The notes: generated by a model not told the origin, from the sequence alone. A stretch of DNA of 64,000 nt from a virus (IMGVR_UViG_3300044684_000224:29361-93360); one strand, 5' to 3'. Shown: positions 29,858 through 37,863, counted from the first letter of the stretch. Made by a program: numbers and translations.

Positions 29858-30309
29858 ACGACCGACCGAGCCTCGACGACCAGATGGCGGACGCGGTCCG
29901 CAACCAACGCGAGCACGTCCGCGCGTCGATGGCCGTGGACCGGCGCGGCTGGACGCGGCAGCAGTGGATCGACGACGCACGCCGCCTGATGCACGACCTC
30001 GACGGCAGTGTCCTGGCACTGGTGAACGGTCACGTGATGGCGTTGCTCGACGAGGTCGGCGACCGCACGCCCCGTAGCGTCGCAACGCAGCCTGCGAAGC
30101 GGTACGCGCTGGTTCAGGACGACGACTGCCACTGGTACGTGGTCGAAGCCGACCGGGTCGACGAGTGGTACGAGCTGGACGACGACCAGATCAACGCCGG
30201 GCAGCCATGGATGCGGCAGGTCGGCGGAGCACCGAACCAGGTGACGTTCACCGACCCGCTGATCTTCGGGAAGCCCTTCGTGCAGGACGAGCCCGGGGAG
30301 ACGGAATGA
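29854..30309 (+). CDS. Unknown 151-aa protein
   Basis: ATG 29854 overlaps the previous stop. Helical first half (MADAVRNQREHVRASMAVDR, WTRQQWIDDARRLMHDLDGS) and a beta-rich acidic second half (YALVQDDDCHWYVVEADRVD). No family recognised. Confidence 0.6.
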   Translation: MNDRPSLDDQMADAVRNQREHVRASMAVDRRGWTRQQWIDDARRLMHDLDGSVLALVNGHVMALLDEVGDRTPRSVATQPAKRYALVQDDDCHWYVVEADRVDEWYELDDDQINAGQPWMRQVGGAPNQVTFTDPLIFGKPFVQDEPGETE

Positions 30310-30641
30310 GCTACGACAACGGCCGAGGACTCGGCACATGGCATGGATCGGAAACGGCACCCGATGTGCGCGTCGGTCAGATCTGGGCCGACAACGACTG
30401 GCGCAGCAAGGGCCGCACGCTGCGTGTCGACGAGGTCAAGCACAGCTCGCGGATGGGCAAGCAGGTCGCGGTGTGCACGATCCTCACCAACGCCGATCGG
30501 GTGCAGGCCGAGGTCGATCGAGGCAGTCCGTGGGTGAAGGATCGTCGAGGCAAGACCACGGAGGTCGGCGTGGAGCGCATGAAGCCAACGTCCACCGGCT
30601 ACCGCCTCGTTCAGGATGTGCACGAGGAGGCAAAGGCGTGA
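30306..30641 (+). CDS. Unknown protein with R-x-GQIW beta domain (111 aa)
   Basis: ATG 30306 overlaps the previous stop. VRVGQIWADNDWRSKGRTLR followed by VDEV resembles VRPGQIWDEVQPKRRAKAHR at 32232, so the two genes share a small beta domain that may be a KOW/SH3-like fold. The remainder has strands and ends with a helix. Function unknown. Confidence 0.6.
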   Translation: MSYDNGRGLGTWHGSETAPDVRVGQIWADNDWRSKGRTLRVDEVKHSSRMGKQVAVCTILTNADRVQAEVDRGSPWVKDRRGKTTEVGVERMKPTSTGYRLVQDVHEEAKA

Positions 30642-30871
30642 GCGCCGACGAGATCGAACAGCGCCGAGTGAGACGTCCGGCCCGTGGTGTCTACGCGGCC
30701 GGTCTGCTGCTGAGTTTGCTCACCTGTCTGGGCATCATCGGCTGGCTCGTCGGGGTCGCTGTCCACGACAGTCACAACGACGCGACGTGGCTCATCTTCC
30801 CGGCGCTGTTCGCGGCGATCGGCTGTGTCCGGCGCCTGGGCTGGCTGGCCGGCATCCACGAGGACGACTGA
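30638..30871 (+). CDS. Two-pass membrane protein (77 aa)
   Basis: GTG 30638 overlaps the previous stop. Two hydrophobic helices are visible (GVYAAGLLLSLLTCLGIIGW and ATWLIFPALFAAIGCV), with a basic N-terminus. Function unknown. Confidence 0.6.
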   Translation: MSADEIEQRRVRRPARGVYAAGLLLSLLTCLGIIGWLVGVAVHDSHNDATWLIFPALFAAIGCVRRLGWLAGIHEDD

Positions 30872-31137
30872 TGACCGCTGAGATCGCCGTAGAGCCTCCG
30901 AAGCTCACCGCCGCGGACCTACGTCGGGCAGACCGCGAACGCGAAGCGGCAGCCAAGCGAGCCGTCGCTGTGGCTGCCCCGGAGCGTGGTGGTCTGCACC
31001 CGGACCCGCTGAGGACCACGTTCGCCCAGCCGCCGTTGGTCGACTGTCTCGACTGCGACCGCCGCAAGATCGCCGCGTGGCTGTTGGGTGGACGGTTCGA
31101 CTCGACCCGGTGCACACACGGAGGGACGACGACATGA
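30871..31137 (+). CDS. Unknown 88-aa protein with CxxC
   Basis: ATG 30871 touches the previous stop (TGATG). Charged helical N-terminus (LRRADREREAAAKRAVAVAA) and VDCLDCDRRKIAAWLL with a later Cys/His pair (RCTHGG), a possible zinc site. Function unknown. Confidence 0.55.
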   Translation: MTAEIAVEPPKLTAADLRRADREREAAAKRAVAVAAPERGGLHPDPLRTTFAQPPLVDCLDCDRRKIAAWLLGGRFDSTRCTHGGTTT

Positions 31138-31997
31138 GCACCCGGTGGCATCCGCTTGGCGCGAAGATGAGCTTCGAGCGCCCCGAGGTCGGCGCGCTGA
31201 TCGCGTACGACCACGCCGCGTATCGGGTGATCGAGGTCAACGAGCCACCTGAGGATCTGTGGTCGGACGAAGAACGCATCGCGGTGGCGGCGGGCAGTCG
31301 TAGCCGCCCCTACGTGGCCGTGGTGCGCCCGGTGTCCATCGGGGGCGACGACCCGCGTGCGCGTGATCACGATCTCCACCTGGGCGCGCGGCGTGCCCTG
31401 ACCCAGTGGTGGATCTACCCGACCGAGCACTACCCGGTGTGCGCGACCTGTCATGAGCCGTTGCCCTGTCGCGAGGTCAGCGCGACGGAGCAAGCCCGGC
31501 AGGCCATCGAGCACATGGGCCGGTTCGAGTCCCCGAACGTCTGCCCGGCATGCGAAGGGCTGATTACAATCGGACAGCGCCGGCAGACGTTCAACATCAA
31601 CCTGGAGATCCCCGGCGGCCCGCCGGTGACCTTCCATCTTCGACAGAAGTGCTTCCCCTCGGCGTACCGATACGAGATGCGGCTACGGAAGGCATTCCCA
31701 GAGGCCGAGCCGCTGCTGTGCGGGGGCCTGTGGCGCGACACCGCGTGCGACCACGGGCCGGCCGGATGCACCAGTGACGACTGTCCAGGTTCGGGCGCGG
31801 TGCACGGGGAGCGCGGCTGCCACTACTGCCCGAAGCCCCAGCGTCGGCGGCGCGCGACGAGCGGCCAGTGTCGCCATTGCAGCCGTCCGGTGCGCCGGGA
31901 CGACACCCGCAGTGGCCTGTGGGTCCATGTCGGCACTGATCTGCCGCGGTGCGCAGGCGCGGATGCGGTGGCCATGCCGAGAGGAATCCAGCCGTGA
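31134..31997 (+). CDS. Multi-zinc-site unknown protein (287 aa)
   Basis: ATG 31134 overlaps the previous stop. Cys clusters occur along the chain: YPVCATCHEPLPCREV, NVCPACEGLITIGQ, ACDHGPAGCTSDDCPG, GCHYCPKPQRRR, GQCRHCSRPVRR. In between is a beta segment (FNINLEIPGGPPVTFHLRQK). At least three zinc sites are likely. It resembles large Cys-rich actinophage proteins; no enzymatic motif visible. Confidence 0.65.
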   Translation: MSTRWHPLGAKMSFERPEVGALIAYDHAAYRVIEVNEPPEDLWSDEERIAVAAGSRSRPYVAVVRPVSIGGDDPRARDHDLHLGARRALTQWWIYPTEHYPVCATCHEPLPCREVSATEQARQAIEHMGRFESPNVCPACEGLITIGQRRQTFNINLEIPGGPPVTFHLRQKCFPSAYRYEMRLRKAFPEAEPLLCGGLWRDTACDHGPAGCTSDDCPGSGAVHGERGCHYCPKPQRRRRATSGQCRHCSRPVRRDDTRSGLWVHVGTDLPRCAGADAVAMPRGIQP

Positions 31998-32239
31998 CCG
32001 CCCCGCTGCCTCCGAATGTCCGTCCCGGCTACCGATGGGTGCGGCGTACCGAGGACAAGCCGCACCGGTGTCCTGAATGCCATGCCGTGGCGACATGGGA
32101 CCGCAAGCACGCCGGTCCACGGACGCGCCTACGGTGCCCGCGCTCGTGCGGCGTCCAGTGGCGTTACGGGGCGCGCATTGAGCGTCGCGGGCGGTGGATG
32201 AAGGAGTTCTTCCGGACGTATGGAGGTTCCGATGCCTGA
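31994..32239 (+). CDS. Zinc-ribbon protein (81 aa)
   Basis: GTG 31994 overlaps the previous stop. HRCPECHAVATWDRKH and LRCPRSCGVQWRYG form a ribbon, followed by an aromatic-basic tail. The stop lies 8 bases inside the next gene. Function unknown. Confidence 0.6.
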   Translation: MTAPLPPNVRPGYRWVRRTEDKPHRCPECHAVATWDRKHAGPRTRLRCPRSCGVQWRYGARIERRGRWMKEFFRTYGGSDA

Positions 32240-32513
32240 CCTGTCACCGCTGCCGGGTGTCCGTCCCGGCCAGATCTGGGACGAGGTCCAGCCGAAACGC
32301 CGAGCCAAGGCGCACCGCTGGACGGTGTTCGCCGTGGATCACATGTTTGTCGTGCTGAGGAGGGGAACGGTGCCGGACGTGGTGGCCCGACAGACGTTCC
32401 GCGATGGCTTTGAGCAGCGCTACCGGCTGGTGTCCGAGCCCGCTCCGATGGATGTGGGTTACCTGAGCCTGCCGGCCGAGGTGCAGCAGGAGACCGAGAG
32501 GGGAGAGCAATGA
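32232..32513 (+). CDS. Unknown protein with R-x-GQIW beta domain (93 aa)
   Basis: ATG 32232 follows TGGAGGTTCC. VRPGQIWDEVQPKRRAKAHR then WTVFAVDHMFVVLRRG is a small beta domain related to that of the gene at 30306. A helical, acidic end follows. Function unknown. Confidence 0.6.
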   Translation: MPDLSPLPGVRPGQIWDEVQPKRRAKAHRWTVFAVDHMFVVLRRGTVPDVVARQTFRDGFEQRYRLVSEPAPMDVGYLSLPAEVQQETERGEQ

Positions 32514-32827
32514 CCGACCACCTGAACGGCACGCAAACGGATCGCGGCTTTACGCGCTATCCGCCGTTGCCAAATGTGTACGGCGGCCATGTCCGCGTGT
32601 ACGAGTCCTCATCGGCCAGTGGTCCGCACGTGTGGTTGCAAGCCACCGCGCCGCAGAACGCGAATAATCCAACGGGCGTGCTGATGGACGACGTAGCTGT
32701 TCTGCTGACTGCCGAGGATGCGTGGCGGCTATCGGAGCAGATTCAGGTGCTCGTCCGTAACCACTATCAAGGCGACGCTCGGCCGCCGTGGGCCATCGGT
32801 AGCGACGAGGCGAACGCCGATGACTGA
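32510..32827 (+). CDS. Unknown 105-aa protein
   Basis: ATG 32510 overlaps the previous stop. Beta-rich N-terminal half (GHVRVYESSSASGPHVWLQA), then LTAEDAWRLSEQIQVLVRNH. This looks like a recurring actinophage family with a C-terminal helix; no function assigned. Confidence 0.6.
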   Translation: MTDHLNGTQTDRGFTRYPPLPNVYGGHVRVYESSSASGPHVWLQATAPQNANNPTGVLMDDVAVLLTAEDAWRLSEQIQVLVRNHYQGDARPPWAIGSDEANADD

Positions 32828-32996
32828 GTCGCCATTGCTGACCGTGTGGCACATCTGCCCGTCCGGCATCCGTTCGTCGTGGGTGCCGGACTACAGCGCC
32901 GACAAGCCCGACCGCTGCCCGTGCTGCGGCGCTGAGTTCGTCTACACGACGGACGGCTGGGTCCAACTCGACGAGAGGACAGGAGGGCAGGAGTGA
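32820..32996 (+). CDS. Zinc-ribbon-like protein (58 aa)
   Basis: ATG 32820 overlaps the previous gene by 8 bases. ICPSGIRSSWVPDYSADKPD then RCPCCGAEFVY gives one Cys plus CxC/CxxC. Function unknown. Confidence 0.55.
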   Translation: MTESPLLTVWHICPSGIRSSWVPDYSADKPDRCPCCGAEFVYTTDGWVQLDERTGGQE

Positions 32997-33319
32997 CCGA
33001 ACAAGCCGCCGAGCGCTCCGACCGGGACATGCGCCGGGAGATCGTGCTGCGCGAGATCAACCAAGGCGCCCTGGCCGGCATGCAGTCCCAGATCACCGAG
33101 GAAGCAGCGGACCTGGTGCTCGACGCCCTGGACCGCTACGACCGGTGGAAGGCGCTGCGGGACGAGATGCTGGCCGCACGTGCGGAGGTGCTGGCCGACC
33201 ATCCCGAGGTTGAGACAGCAGCCGAACTGGCCGCGTTCCTGCCCGCACATTTCCAGTCTGCGTACTGGGACTGGCAACTGGGCAACTACTTCGCCGCCGA
33301 GGAGGCGTTCGATGCCTGA
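32993..33319 (+). CDS. Unknown helical protein (108 aa)
   Basis: GTG 32993 overlaps the previous stop. All-helical, acidic (REINQGALAGMQSQITEEAA, LRDEMLAARAEVLADHPEVE) and aromatic near the end (YWDWQLGNYFAAEE). No family recognised. Confidence 0.6.
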   Translation: MTEQAAERSDRDMRREIVLREINQGALAGMQSQITEEAADLVLDALDRYDRWKALRDEMLAARAEVLADHPEVETAAELAAFLPAHFQSAYWDWQLGNYFAAEEAFDA

Positions 33320-33482
33320 GTCCGTCACTGAGTGGGCTCTGCGCTGGCCCGCTGGTTTCGTGAAGCCCTGCGCCAACGAGCAGGAGGCCCGGGACGCTCT
33401 GGCGTTGATGCGGGACAACCCGGTCCTGGTGCGGCGCACGGTGACCAGCACGGAATGGGAGGAGGTGGCCGGTGATGGGTGA
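33312..33482 (+). CDS. Small paralogue A (56 aa)
   Basis: ATG 33312 overlaps the previous gene by 8 bases. ESVTEWALRWPAGFVKPCAN and VLVRRTVTSTEWEEVAGDG match the next gene (ESFTEWGVRWDGGFWSPSTQ, VVVCRTVTRAEWREVA), so the two are tandem duplicates of a small beta-alpha-beta domain. Function unknown. Confidence 0.65.
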   Translation: MPESVTEWALRWPAGFVKPCANEQEARDALALMRDNPVLVRRTVTSTEWEEVAGDG

Positions 33483-33810
33483 GTCGTTCACCGAGTGGGG
33501 TGTCCGCTGGGATGGCGGCTTCTGGTCGCCTTCCACGCAGCCCCTCTTTGGCGGCGTGGTTGACCACGAGGAAGCGGTCCGCGAGTTCGCGAAGGGAATT
33601 CCTGCCGACCGGCACCCCGTTGTGGTCTGTCGCACTGTCACGCGCGCGGAGTGGCGGGAGGTGGCGCGCAGCGAGGACGAATCGCCGGCCCAGTACGACC
33701 GCAGGCTGTGTCGTTCGTGCCAGCAGCCGGAATGGCCGACGCACGTAGCCGACGCGCCAGGCGGCACCGTCAAGCACCCATACGTCGCCCCAGTGGGCAC
33801 CGATGGCTGA
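33475..33810 (+). CDS. Paralogue B with added C-terminal Cys tail (111 aa)
   Basis: ATG 33475 overlaps paralogue A. The N-terminal 65 residues repeat paralogue A. The extra C-terminus has RLCRSCQQPEWPTHVADA and HPYVAPVG. The duplication plus extension suggests copy-and-diverge. Function unknown. Confidence 0.65.
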   Translation: MGESFTEWGVRWDGGFWSPSTQPLFGGVVDHEEAVREFAKGIPADRHPVVVCRTVTRAEWREVARSEDESPAQYDRRLCRSCQQPEWPTHVADAPGGTVKHPYVAPVGTDG

Positions 33811-34006
33811 CCCAATCCCCGATATCCCGGTGTACGGCGTGGACTTCGGTTCCCGCTGCCCACTCAGGCCACCGTGCGAGATGTGCACCCGTCCCGGGCG
33901 TCCCTGCGGCCAGTGGGAAGGGCTCGACACCGACGAGCCTGACCGCTTCTGCCCGTGCTGCGGGTGGCAGCGCCGCTACCACTCGGAGGTGGACGTCGAT
34001 GGGTGA
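33803..34006 (+). CDS. Zinc-binding unknown protein (67 aa)
   Basis: ATG 33803 overlaps the previous gene by 8 bases. SRCPLRPPCEMCTRPGRPCG and RFCPCCGWQRRYH provide seven Cys. Function unknown. Confidence 0.55.
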   Translation: MADPIPDIPVYGVDFGSRCPLRPPCEMCTRPGRPCGQWEGLDTDEPDRFCPCCGWQRRYHSEVDVDG

Positions 34007-34295
34007 GCAAGCATCCGACCGAGTCGGCGACGAAACCGCAGGTCGCGAAGAATCACCGCAGACCAACGACCCGACCAGCCTGTCCCCCTCCCCGGCTTCC
34101 GTGCTGTTGTCGGTCAACATCGGCACCGACACGCAGACTGCGCTCGCGGACTTTATAGCCCTCTACGGCGTCTCGCTGACGGAGGCGCTGCGGCGCCTGG
34201 TGGCCTACGGGGACTTCGTGGCCAGGGAGATCCATGCCGGGCACCAGGTGCTCGTGAGGGACGGCGACGAGGTGCGGGAGGTGACCCTGCTGTGA
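33999..34295 (+). CDS. Ribbon-helix-helix-like regulator (98 aa)
   Basis: ATG 33999 overlaps the previous gene by 8 bases. After a disordered N-terminus (about 35 residues), VLLSVNIGTDTQTALADFIA then GVSLTEALRRLVAYGDFVAR fits a ribbon-helix-helix with a strand and two helices. The end VLVRDGDEVREVTLL is typical of this phage and plasmid group. It probably binds an operator as a dimer; its target is not evident nearby. Confidence 0.7.
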   Translation: MGEQASDRVGDETAGREESPQTNDPTSLSPSPASVLLSVNIGTDTQTALADFIALYGVSLTEALRRLVAYGDFVAREIHAGHQVLVRDGDEVREVTLL

Positions 34296-34402
34296 CGCCA
34301 CCTGAAACCTCTGCGTGCCGCAGCCGCGACGCGGTGGCGAACTCGGAGCCCGGTTCGATGTGCAACCACTTTCGCTCGCACGATCCTGGAGGACTGACAC
34401 TG

Positions 34403-34567
34403 ATGGGTTGGATCAAGAATAATCTCGGCAAACCCAAGGCTGATGAGCGGCCGAAAGGATCCGATCACACGTATACCTGGTCGGCATGGGGTGACTCGGA
34501 TCTTGCCTGGCAGGAGGAGCGCACCTGTGCGTGCGGTAACAAACAAACCCGAAACAAGCGCACTTGA
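34403..34567 (+). CDS. Small unknown protein (54 aa)
   Basis: ATG 34403 (MGWIKNNLGKPKADERPKGS) is chosen because GGAGG lies 10 bases upstream; an in-frame GTG at 34292 overlaps the previous stop and would give 91 aa. The product is beta-like (HTYTWSAWGDSDLAWQEERT) and has a CACG motif. GC is lower than neighbours. Confidence 0.5.
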   Translation: MGWIKNNLGKPKADERPKGSDHTYTWSAWGDSDLAWQEERTCACGNKQTRNKRT

Positions 34568-34570
34568 ATC

Positions 34571-34600
34571 CACTGAAAATCAGTGTTGAACTGCGATAAT
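34571..34600 (+). promoter_or_regulatory. Hairpin followed by an extended -10 promoter
   Basis: CACTGA/TCAGTG around AAA (34571-34585) forms a short hairpin after the gene ending at 34567. Directly behind it TGCGATAAT (34592-34600) is an extended -10 element that could drive the gene at 34625. A canonical -35 is not clear, which is acceptable for extended -10 promoters. Confidence 0.5.
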
Positions 34601-34624
34601 GATACCAAGAGACGGGGGAAGTAG

Positions 34625-35080
34625 ATGGGCTGCGACATACACACCTACGTTGAGCGCCAGAACGCCGATGGCGAATGGGAACGCATCGAAGGCGAGCCAT
34701 TCGATGTCCGGAGCTACGGCATGTTCGGTTTCCTCGCCAACGTGCGGAACTATTCGGAGGTGCCGACGATCGCGCTTCCGCGCGGGTTGCCTTCGGATGC
34801 GTCGGACTATGTAACGAGCGAGTGGCAGTACTGGCTGAGCGATGGTCACACGCCCTCGTGGTTGACGGTCGAGGAGTTGAGCGCTTTCGACTACGACGCC
34901 GAGTTCGAAGACCTTCGGGTCACTCGTGGCGGCAACGGCGGCTGCACGGCGGAGCCGGGTGGCGGCGAGATGACCACGTTCCGGGAGTTCTTGGGGCCAT
35001 CGTTCTTCGACGACCTGACGGTCCTGCAAGCCGCAGCGGCCGAGGGGCCCGTCCGCGTCGTGTTCTGGTTCGATTGCTGA
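34625..35080 (+). CDS. Conserved phage protein of the MGCDIH type (151 aa)
   Basis: ATG 34625 follows GGGGGAAGTAG. The N-terminus MGCDIHTYVERQNADGEWER then RSYGMFGFLANVRNYS is a signature of a widespread phage family of unknown function. Cys3, Asp4 and His6 may bind metal. The central YWLSDGHTPSWLTVEEL and the end VRVVFWFDC are also typical. It has its own promoter candidate, so it may be expressed separately from the long operon. Confidence 0.75.
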   Translation: MGCDIHTYVERQNADGEWERIEGEPFDVRSYGMFGFLANVRNYSEVPTIALPRGLPSDASDYVTSEWQYWLSDGHTPSWLTVEELSAFDYDAEFEDLRVTRGGNGGCTAEPGGGEMTTFREFLGPSFFDDLTVLQAAAAEGPVRVVFWFDC

Positions 35081-35089
35081 GGGGTGACG

Positions 35090-35560
35090 ATGCCTGACGA
35101 CGTGTCCGCTCTCCTTGCCGCTATCGCTGAGACCGAACGGATAGCCCGAGAAGCAACGCCTGGACCCTGGACCGCCTTCCCGCCTGGCGACATCGCCGAG
35201 TGGACGGTCTACGGCGAGGGCTGGGCCATCGCGCACGCCGCACAGTACGGCAGTGAGTGCATGCACAACGAGGCAACGAAGCTGCGCATGCCCGCGACTG
35301 TGGTTGAACATGCGAACGCGAACGCCGCTCACATCGCCCTTCAGGACCCTGCCTCCACCCTGCTGCGCTGCGAGGTAGACCGGGAGATCGTGGAGCTACA
35401 CGCGCCGCACGGTGAGTGGCGTGGCGACGATATGCAGCGGATCTGTGTCACGTGCGGACGTGGCCATCCAGACGGCGGGTGGGTGGAAGGCTTCTGGCCA
35501 TGCGACACCATCCGCGCTCTGGCCCGCTTCTACCGTGTGGAGGTGTCCGATGGCGGATAA
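35090..35560 (+). CDS. DUF6221-like actinophage protein (156 aa)
   Basis: ATG 35090 follows GAGGGGTGAC; GTG 35084 is an alternative. Pattern: LLAAIAETERIAREATPGPW, a variable middle, DPASTLLRCEVDREIVELHA, Cys pairs (ICVTCGRG, WPCDTIRALARFY). This fits the actinobacterial DUF6221 layout (N-terminal helix, GPW, central helix with 'R.C.A.R.I', CPTLR-like end). Related genes follow at 35782, 43096 and 43524. Function unknown. Confidence 0.65.
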   Translation: MPDDVSALLAAIAETERIAREATPGPWTAFPPGDIAEWTVYGEGWAIAHAAQYGSECMHNEATKLRMPATVVEHANANAAHIALQDPASTLLRCEVDREIVELHAPHGEWRGDDMQRICVTCGRGHPDGGWVEGFWPCDTIRALARFYRVEVSDGG

Positions 35561-35792
35561 GGCAAGCCGCGCGATCTGGCGGGAACTGGGAGCGCCGAGT
35601 CGGTGGAAGCTGCACCGGCCACGCTTCTACCGCTACCGCGTTGCCGAAGCGGGCATCGGCGTGAGGTGGAACAAGTACTCCGATCACGCGCCGATCGGCG
35701 TTGCGGTGACCATCGGCCGGTTCGCCTACTGCGTCAAGTGGGCCAGTCTGAAAACCAGACGCCATGATCCGGTGATGTCCGATGTCCAGTGA
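35550..35792 (+). CDS. Unknown basic protein (80 aa)
   Basis: ATG 35550 overlaps the previous gene by 11 bases. Basic and beta-rich (WKLHRPRFYRYRVAEAGIGV, VAVTIGRFAYCVKWASLK). It may bind nucleic acid. The end overlaps the next gene by 11 bases. No family recognised. Confidence 0.6.
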   Translation: MADKASRAIWRELGAPSRWKLHRPRFYRYRVAEAGIGVRWNKYSDHAPIGVAVTIGRFAYCVKWASLKTRRHDPVMSDVQ

Positions 35793-36291
35793 CCTCGCCG
35801 AGAGGCTGCTCGCTGCGATTGAGAAGAGGGCAGCGGATGCCCGTGCGCACCTCGCTGTCCTGCGCGACCTTGAGGTCAATCCGCAGGCTCGGCGCCCGAG
35901 ACTGCGCGCCTGTGTCGAAGCGTGGCCCGGCTGCGCCGAGGGGGAGTACGACCCGCGCTGTTGCCGGTTCCCGAAGTCGTGCTCGTGTGACATCTACAGC
36001 GACGAGCACGTGTTGCCTGAGTGGCTGGAGGAGGTCGAGCCGACGACGGTATCAGCCGGGGACTCGTCCGCTGCTGCTGATCTGCGCCGCTGCGAGGCCG
36101 ACAAGCGCATCGTGCAGCGCTACCAGGACGCCGAGCAGCAGTACCACGGCATCCTGGAGTTGTTCGTTCAGTACGGGCCACCAGACGCGTTGGCCAGAAC
36201 GCTGATGGAACTGCACAAGCAGTCCTATGACGCGCTGAGCGCTGTTCTGGTCGACCTGGCCGAGGGCTACGGACTGAAGGTGACAACGTGA
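35782..36291 (+). CDS. DUF6221-like protein (169 aa)
   Basis: ATG 35782 overlaps the previous gene. DLAERLLAAIEKRAADARAH, CCRFPKSCSCDIYSDEHVLP and AADLRRCEADKRIVQRYQDA correspond to the same ordered elements as at 35090 and 43524. Five Cys cluster in the middle, probably binding a metal. The end carries an extra helix. Function unknown. Confidence 0.6.
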   Translation: MSSDLAERLLAAIEKRAADARAHLAVLRDLEVNPQARRPRLRACVEAWPGCAEGEYDPRCCRFPKSCSCDIYSDEHVLPEWLEEVEPTTVSAGDSSAAADLRRCEADKRIVQRYQDAEQQYHGILELFVQYGPPDALARTLMELHKQSYDALSAVLVDLAEGYGLKVTT

Positions 36292-36467
36292 GCGGCCATG
36301 CGCGCTGGGGAATTTTCCTGCTTGGGGCATGCGCCGGGCTAGGAACAGCCGATGGGATTCTCTGGCTGTCCGGCCGAGGAAGCCTCCCACCCTGGTGGAT
36401 GCTGCTGTGGCTGGCGCTGTTCGTCACTAGCCTTCAGTTGCGCAAGCATGATCGGAGTCGGTCGTGA
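36288..36467 (+). CDS. Two-pass small membrane protein (59 aa)
   Basis: GTG 36288 overlaps the previous stop; the stop overlaps the next GTG. Hydrophobic segments (WGIFLLGACAGLGTADGILW and WWMLLWLALFVTSLQL) with a basic end RKHDRSRS. Function unknown. Confidence 0.55.
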   Translation: MSGHARWGIFLLGACAGLGTADGILWLSGRGSLPPWWMLLWLALFVTSLQLRKHDRSRS

Positions 36468-36847
36468 CCCCGCTGGACGTCTTCAGCCTCGCCTCCGGTG
36501 TTGTCGCCGTGGTGCGGCACTACCTGCCGTCGCTGGACCTCGACGCGTGGCGCAGGGCAGCAGCGGCTCGTGCTGAGGAGATCGAAGCTGAGATTGACCG
36601 CCTGCTCGCGGAGATTCGATCGATCCAGTGGAGCGATCCCGGGACGCCCGCTCGGCCGCCGCACGCCGAGGCCATCTCGGTCCGATGGCACCGTGAGCGT
36701 CCCGCACTAGAAACCGGCGCTTCGCGTCGTGTCGAGTGGAATCGGTACGTGGCGCCATCGCCAGCGTTCCCTACTGGGCAGCGTGAGAGCTACCTCGCCG
36801 ACGAACTGGCGCACTACGCCGCCGCGGTCATCAAACGAGCGAACTGA
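36464..36847 (+). CDS. Unknown 127-aa protein
   Basis: GTG 36464 is coupled to the membrane gene. Helical (LDAWRRAAAARAEEIEAEID then RLLAEIRSIQW), then a variable loop and LADELAHYAAAVIKRAN. No family recognised. Confidence 0.6.
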   Translation: MTPLDVFSLASGVVAVVRHYLPSLDLDAWRRAAAARAEEIEAEIDRLLAEIRSIQWSDPGTPARPPHAEAISVRWHRERPALETGASRRVEWNRYVAPSPAFPTGQRESYLADELAHYAAAVIKRAN

Positions 36848-36859
36848 TATGGAGATCCC

Positions 36860-37402
36860 ATGATCCGTGCCTTCCTGGCCGGTGTCGTCACCCTGCTGGC
36901 CCTGTGTGGCTGCCAGAGCCCCACGACACCACCCACGAACTCTCCGGCCGTCACAGCCACTCTCGCGGCCGGGTCCTGCCACCTCCGCATGGAGGACGGT
37001 CAGCCACTCCCGGACCCGGCCTGCACGCCGGGCGCGCTCAACCCGAACGTGACGCAGGCGACCATCGGGAGCACGATCTGCCGGCTGGGATGGACGAAGA
37101 CGATCAGACCGTCCGTCGCGTACACCGACGCGCTCAAGCGGCGCGGCATCGTGGCGTACGGCTACTCGGACAAACGGATGGGCGCCTATGAGGAAGATCA
37201 TCTAGTCCCATTGGAATTAGCTGGAAATCCCACTGCACCGACAAATCTGTGGCCCCAGCCCGGCGGTTCGCCTAATGGAAAAGACCTGGTAGAAGGTACA
37301 CTCAATCATGCGGTTTGTGCTGGGAAAGTGAGCCTAGCCGCAGCCCAGAACGCGATCGCGAAGGACTGGGTAACAGCCGAGAGTGTACTAGGACTGAAAT
37401 GA
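36860..37402 (+). CDS. Secreted lipoprotein with HNH-like nuclease motif
   Basis: ATG 36860 follows TATGGAGATCCC. The signal peptide MIRAFLAGVVTLLALCGC has a lipobox ending at Cys18. The mature domain carries TPGALNPNVTQATIGSTICR, then MGAYEEDHLVPLELAGNP, NLWPQPGGSPNGKDLVEG and a VCAGK...AQNAIAKDW end. EDHLVPLEL/NLWPQ/KD is a known His-Me-finger-like signature in actinobacterial exported proteins. An extracellular nuclease blocking incoming DNA is an attractive reading, but inference only. Codon use turns AT-richer after about 37200. Confidence 0.75.
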   Translation: MIRAFLAGVVTLLALCGCQSPTTPPTNSPAVTATLAAGSCHLRMEDGQPLPDPACTPGALNPNVTQATIGSTICRLGWTKTIRPSVAYTDALKRRGIVAYGYSDKRMGAYEEDHLVPLELAGNPTAPTNLWPQPGGSPNGKDLVEGTLNHAVCAGKVSLAAAQNAIAKDWVTAESVLGLK

Positions 37403-37863
37403 CTCCAACCCGCCGCAAGCCTGGATCAATGTATGGCTGGCCATGGCGCGCGAAGTTGGCCGTGGTGGTCGAACGGGGTGCGCCTGACGAGTGCTGGCCG
37501 GCACGTTGCGGTATCGATAAGGATGGCTACGCCCACCTGAGCGCGTTCGATACCAAGGAGACGCTAGTCCATCGACTGGCCGTCATGGCCGATGGCCGCG
37601 AGATCCCGCCCGGCCACGAGGTAGACCACGTGGCCGAGAGGTGCACCCGGCGCGACTGCGCCAATCCCCGCCACCTGGAGGTCGTACCGAAGCGGGAGAA
37701 CCTCCGCCGCGCCGCCGTGAGACGCCAGAAGGCGCGGTTCTGCATCCACGGCCATGACCGTTCCGACGCCTATCCGGACGGTAGCTGTCGGACCTGCAAG
37801 ACGATCTACGGTCATGCCCGGTATGCGGCCAAGAAGGCTGCGCGGCTTCGGGATGCCGCGTGA
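37399..37863 (+). CDS. HNH homing-type endonuclease
   Basis: ATG 37399 overlaps the lipoprotein stop as ATGA. The 154-aa protein has DECWPARCGIDKDGYAHLSA, VHRLAVMADGREIPPGHEVD, HVAERCTRRDCANPRHLEVV and KRENLRRA, an HNH_3-type core. A C-terminal zinc module FCIHGHDRSDAYPDGSCRTC resembles those at 10773 and 27903. Likely a selfish mobile gene. Confidence 0.85.
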   Translation: MTPTRRKPGSMYGWPWRAKLAVVVERGAPDECWPARCGIDKDGYAHLSAFDTKETLVHRLAVMADGREIPPGHEVDHVAERCTRRDCANPRHLEVVPKRENLRRAAVRRQKARFCIHGHDRSDAYPDGSCRTCKTIYGHARYAAKKAARLRDAA

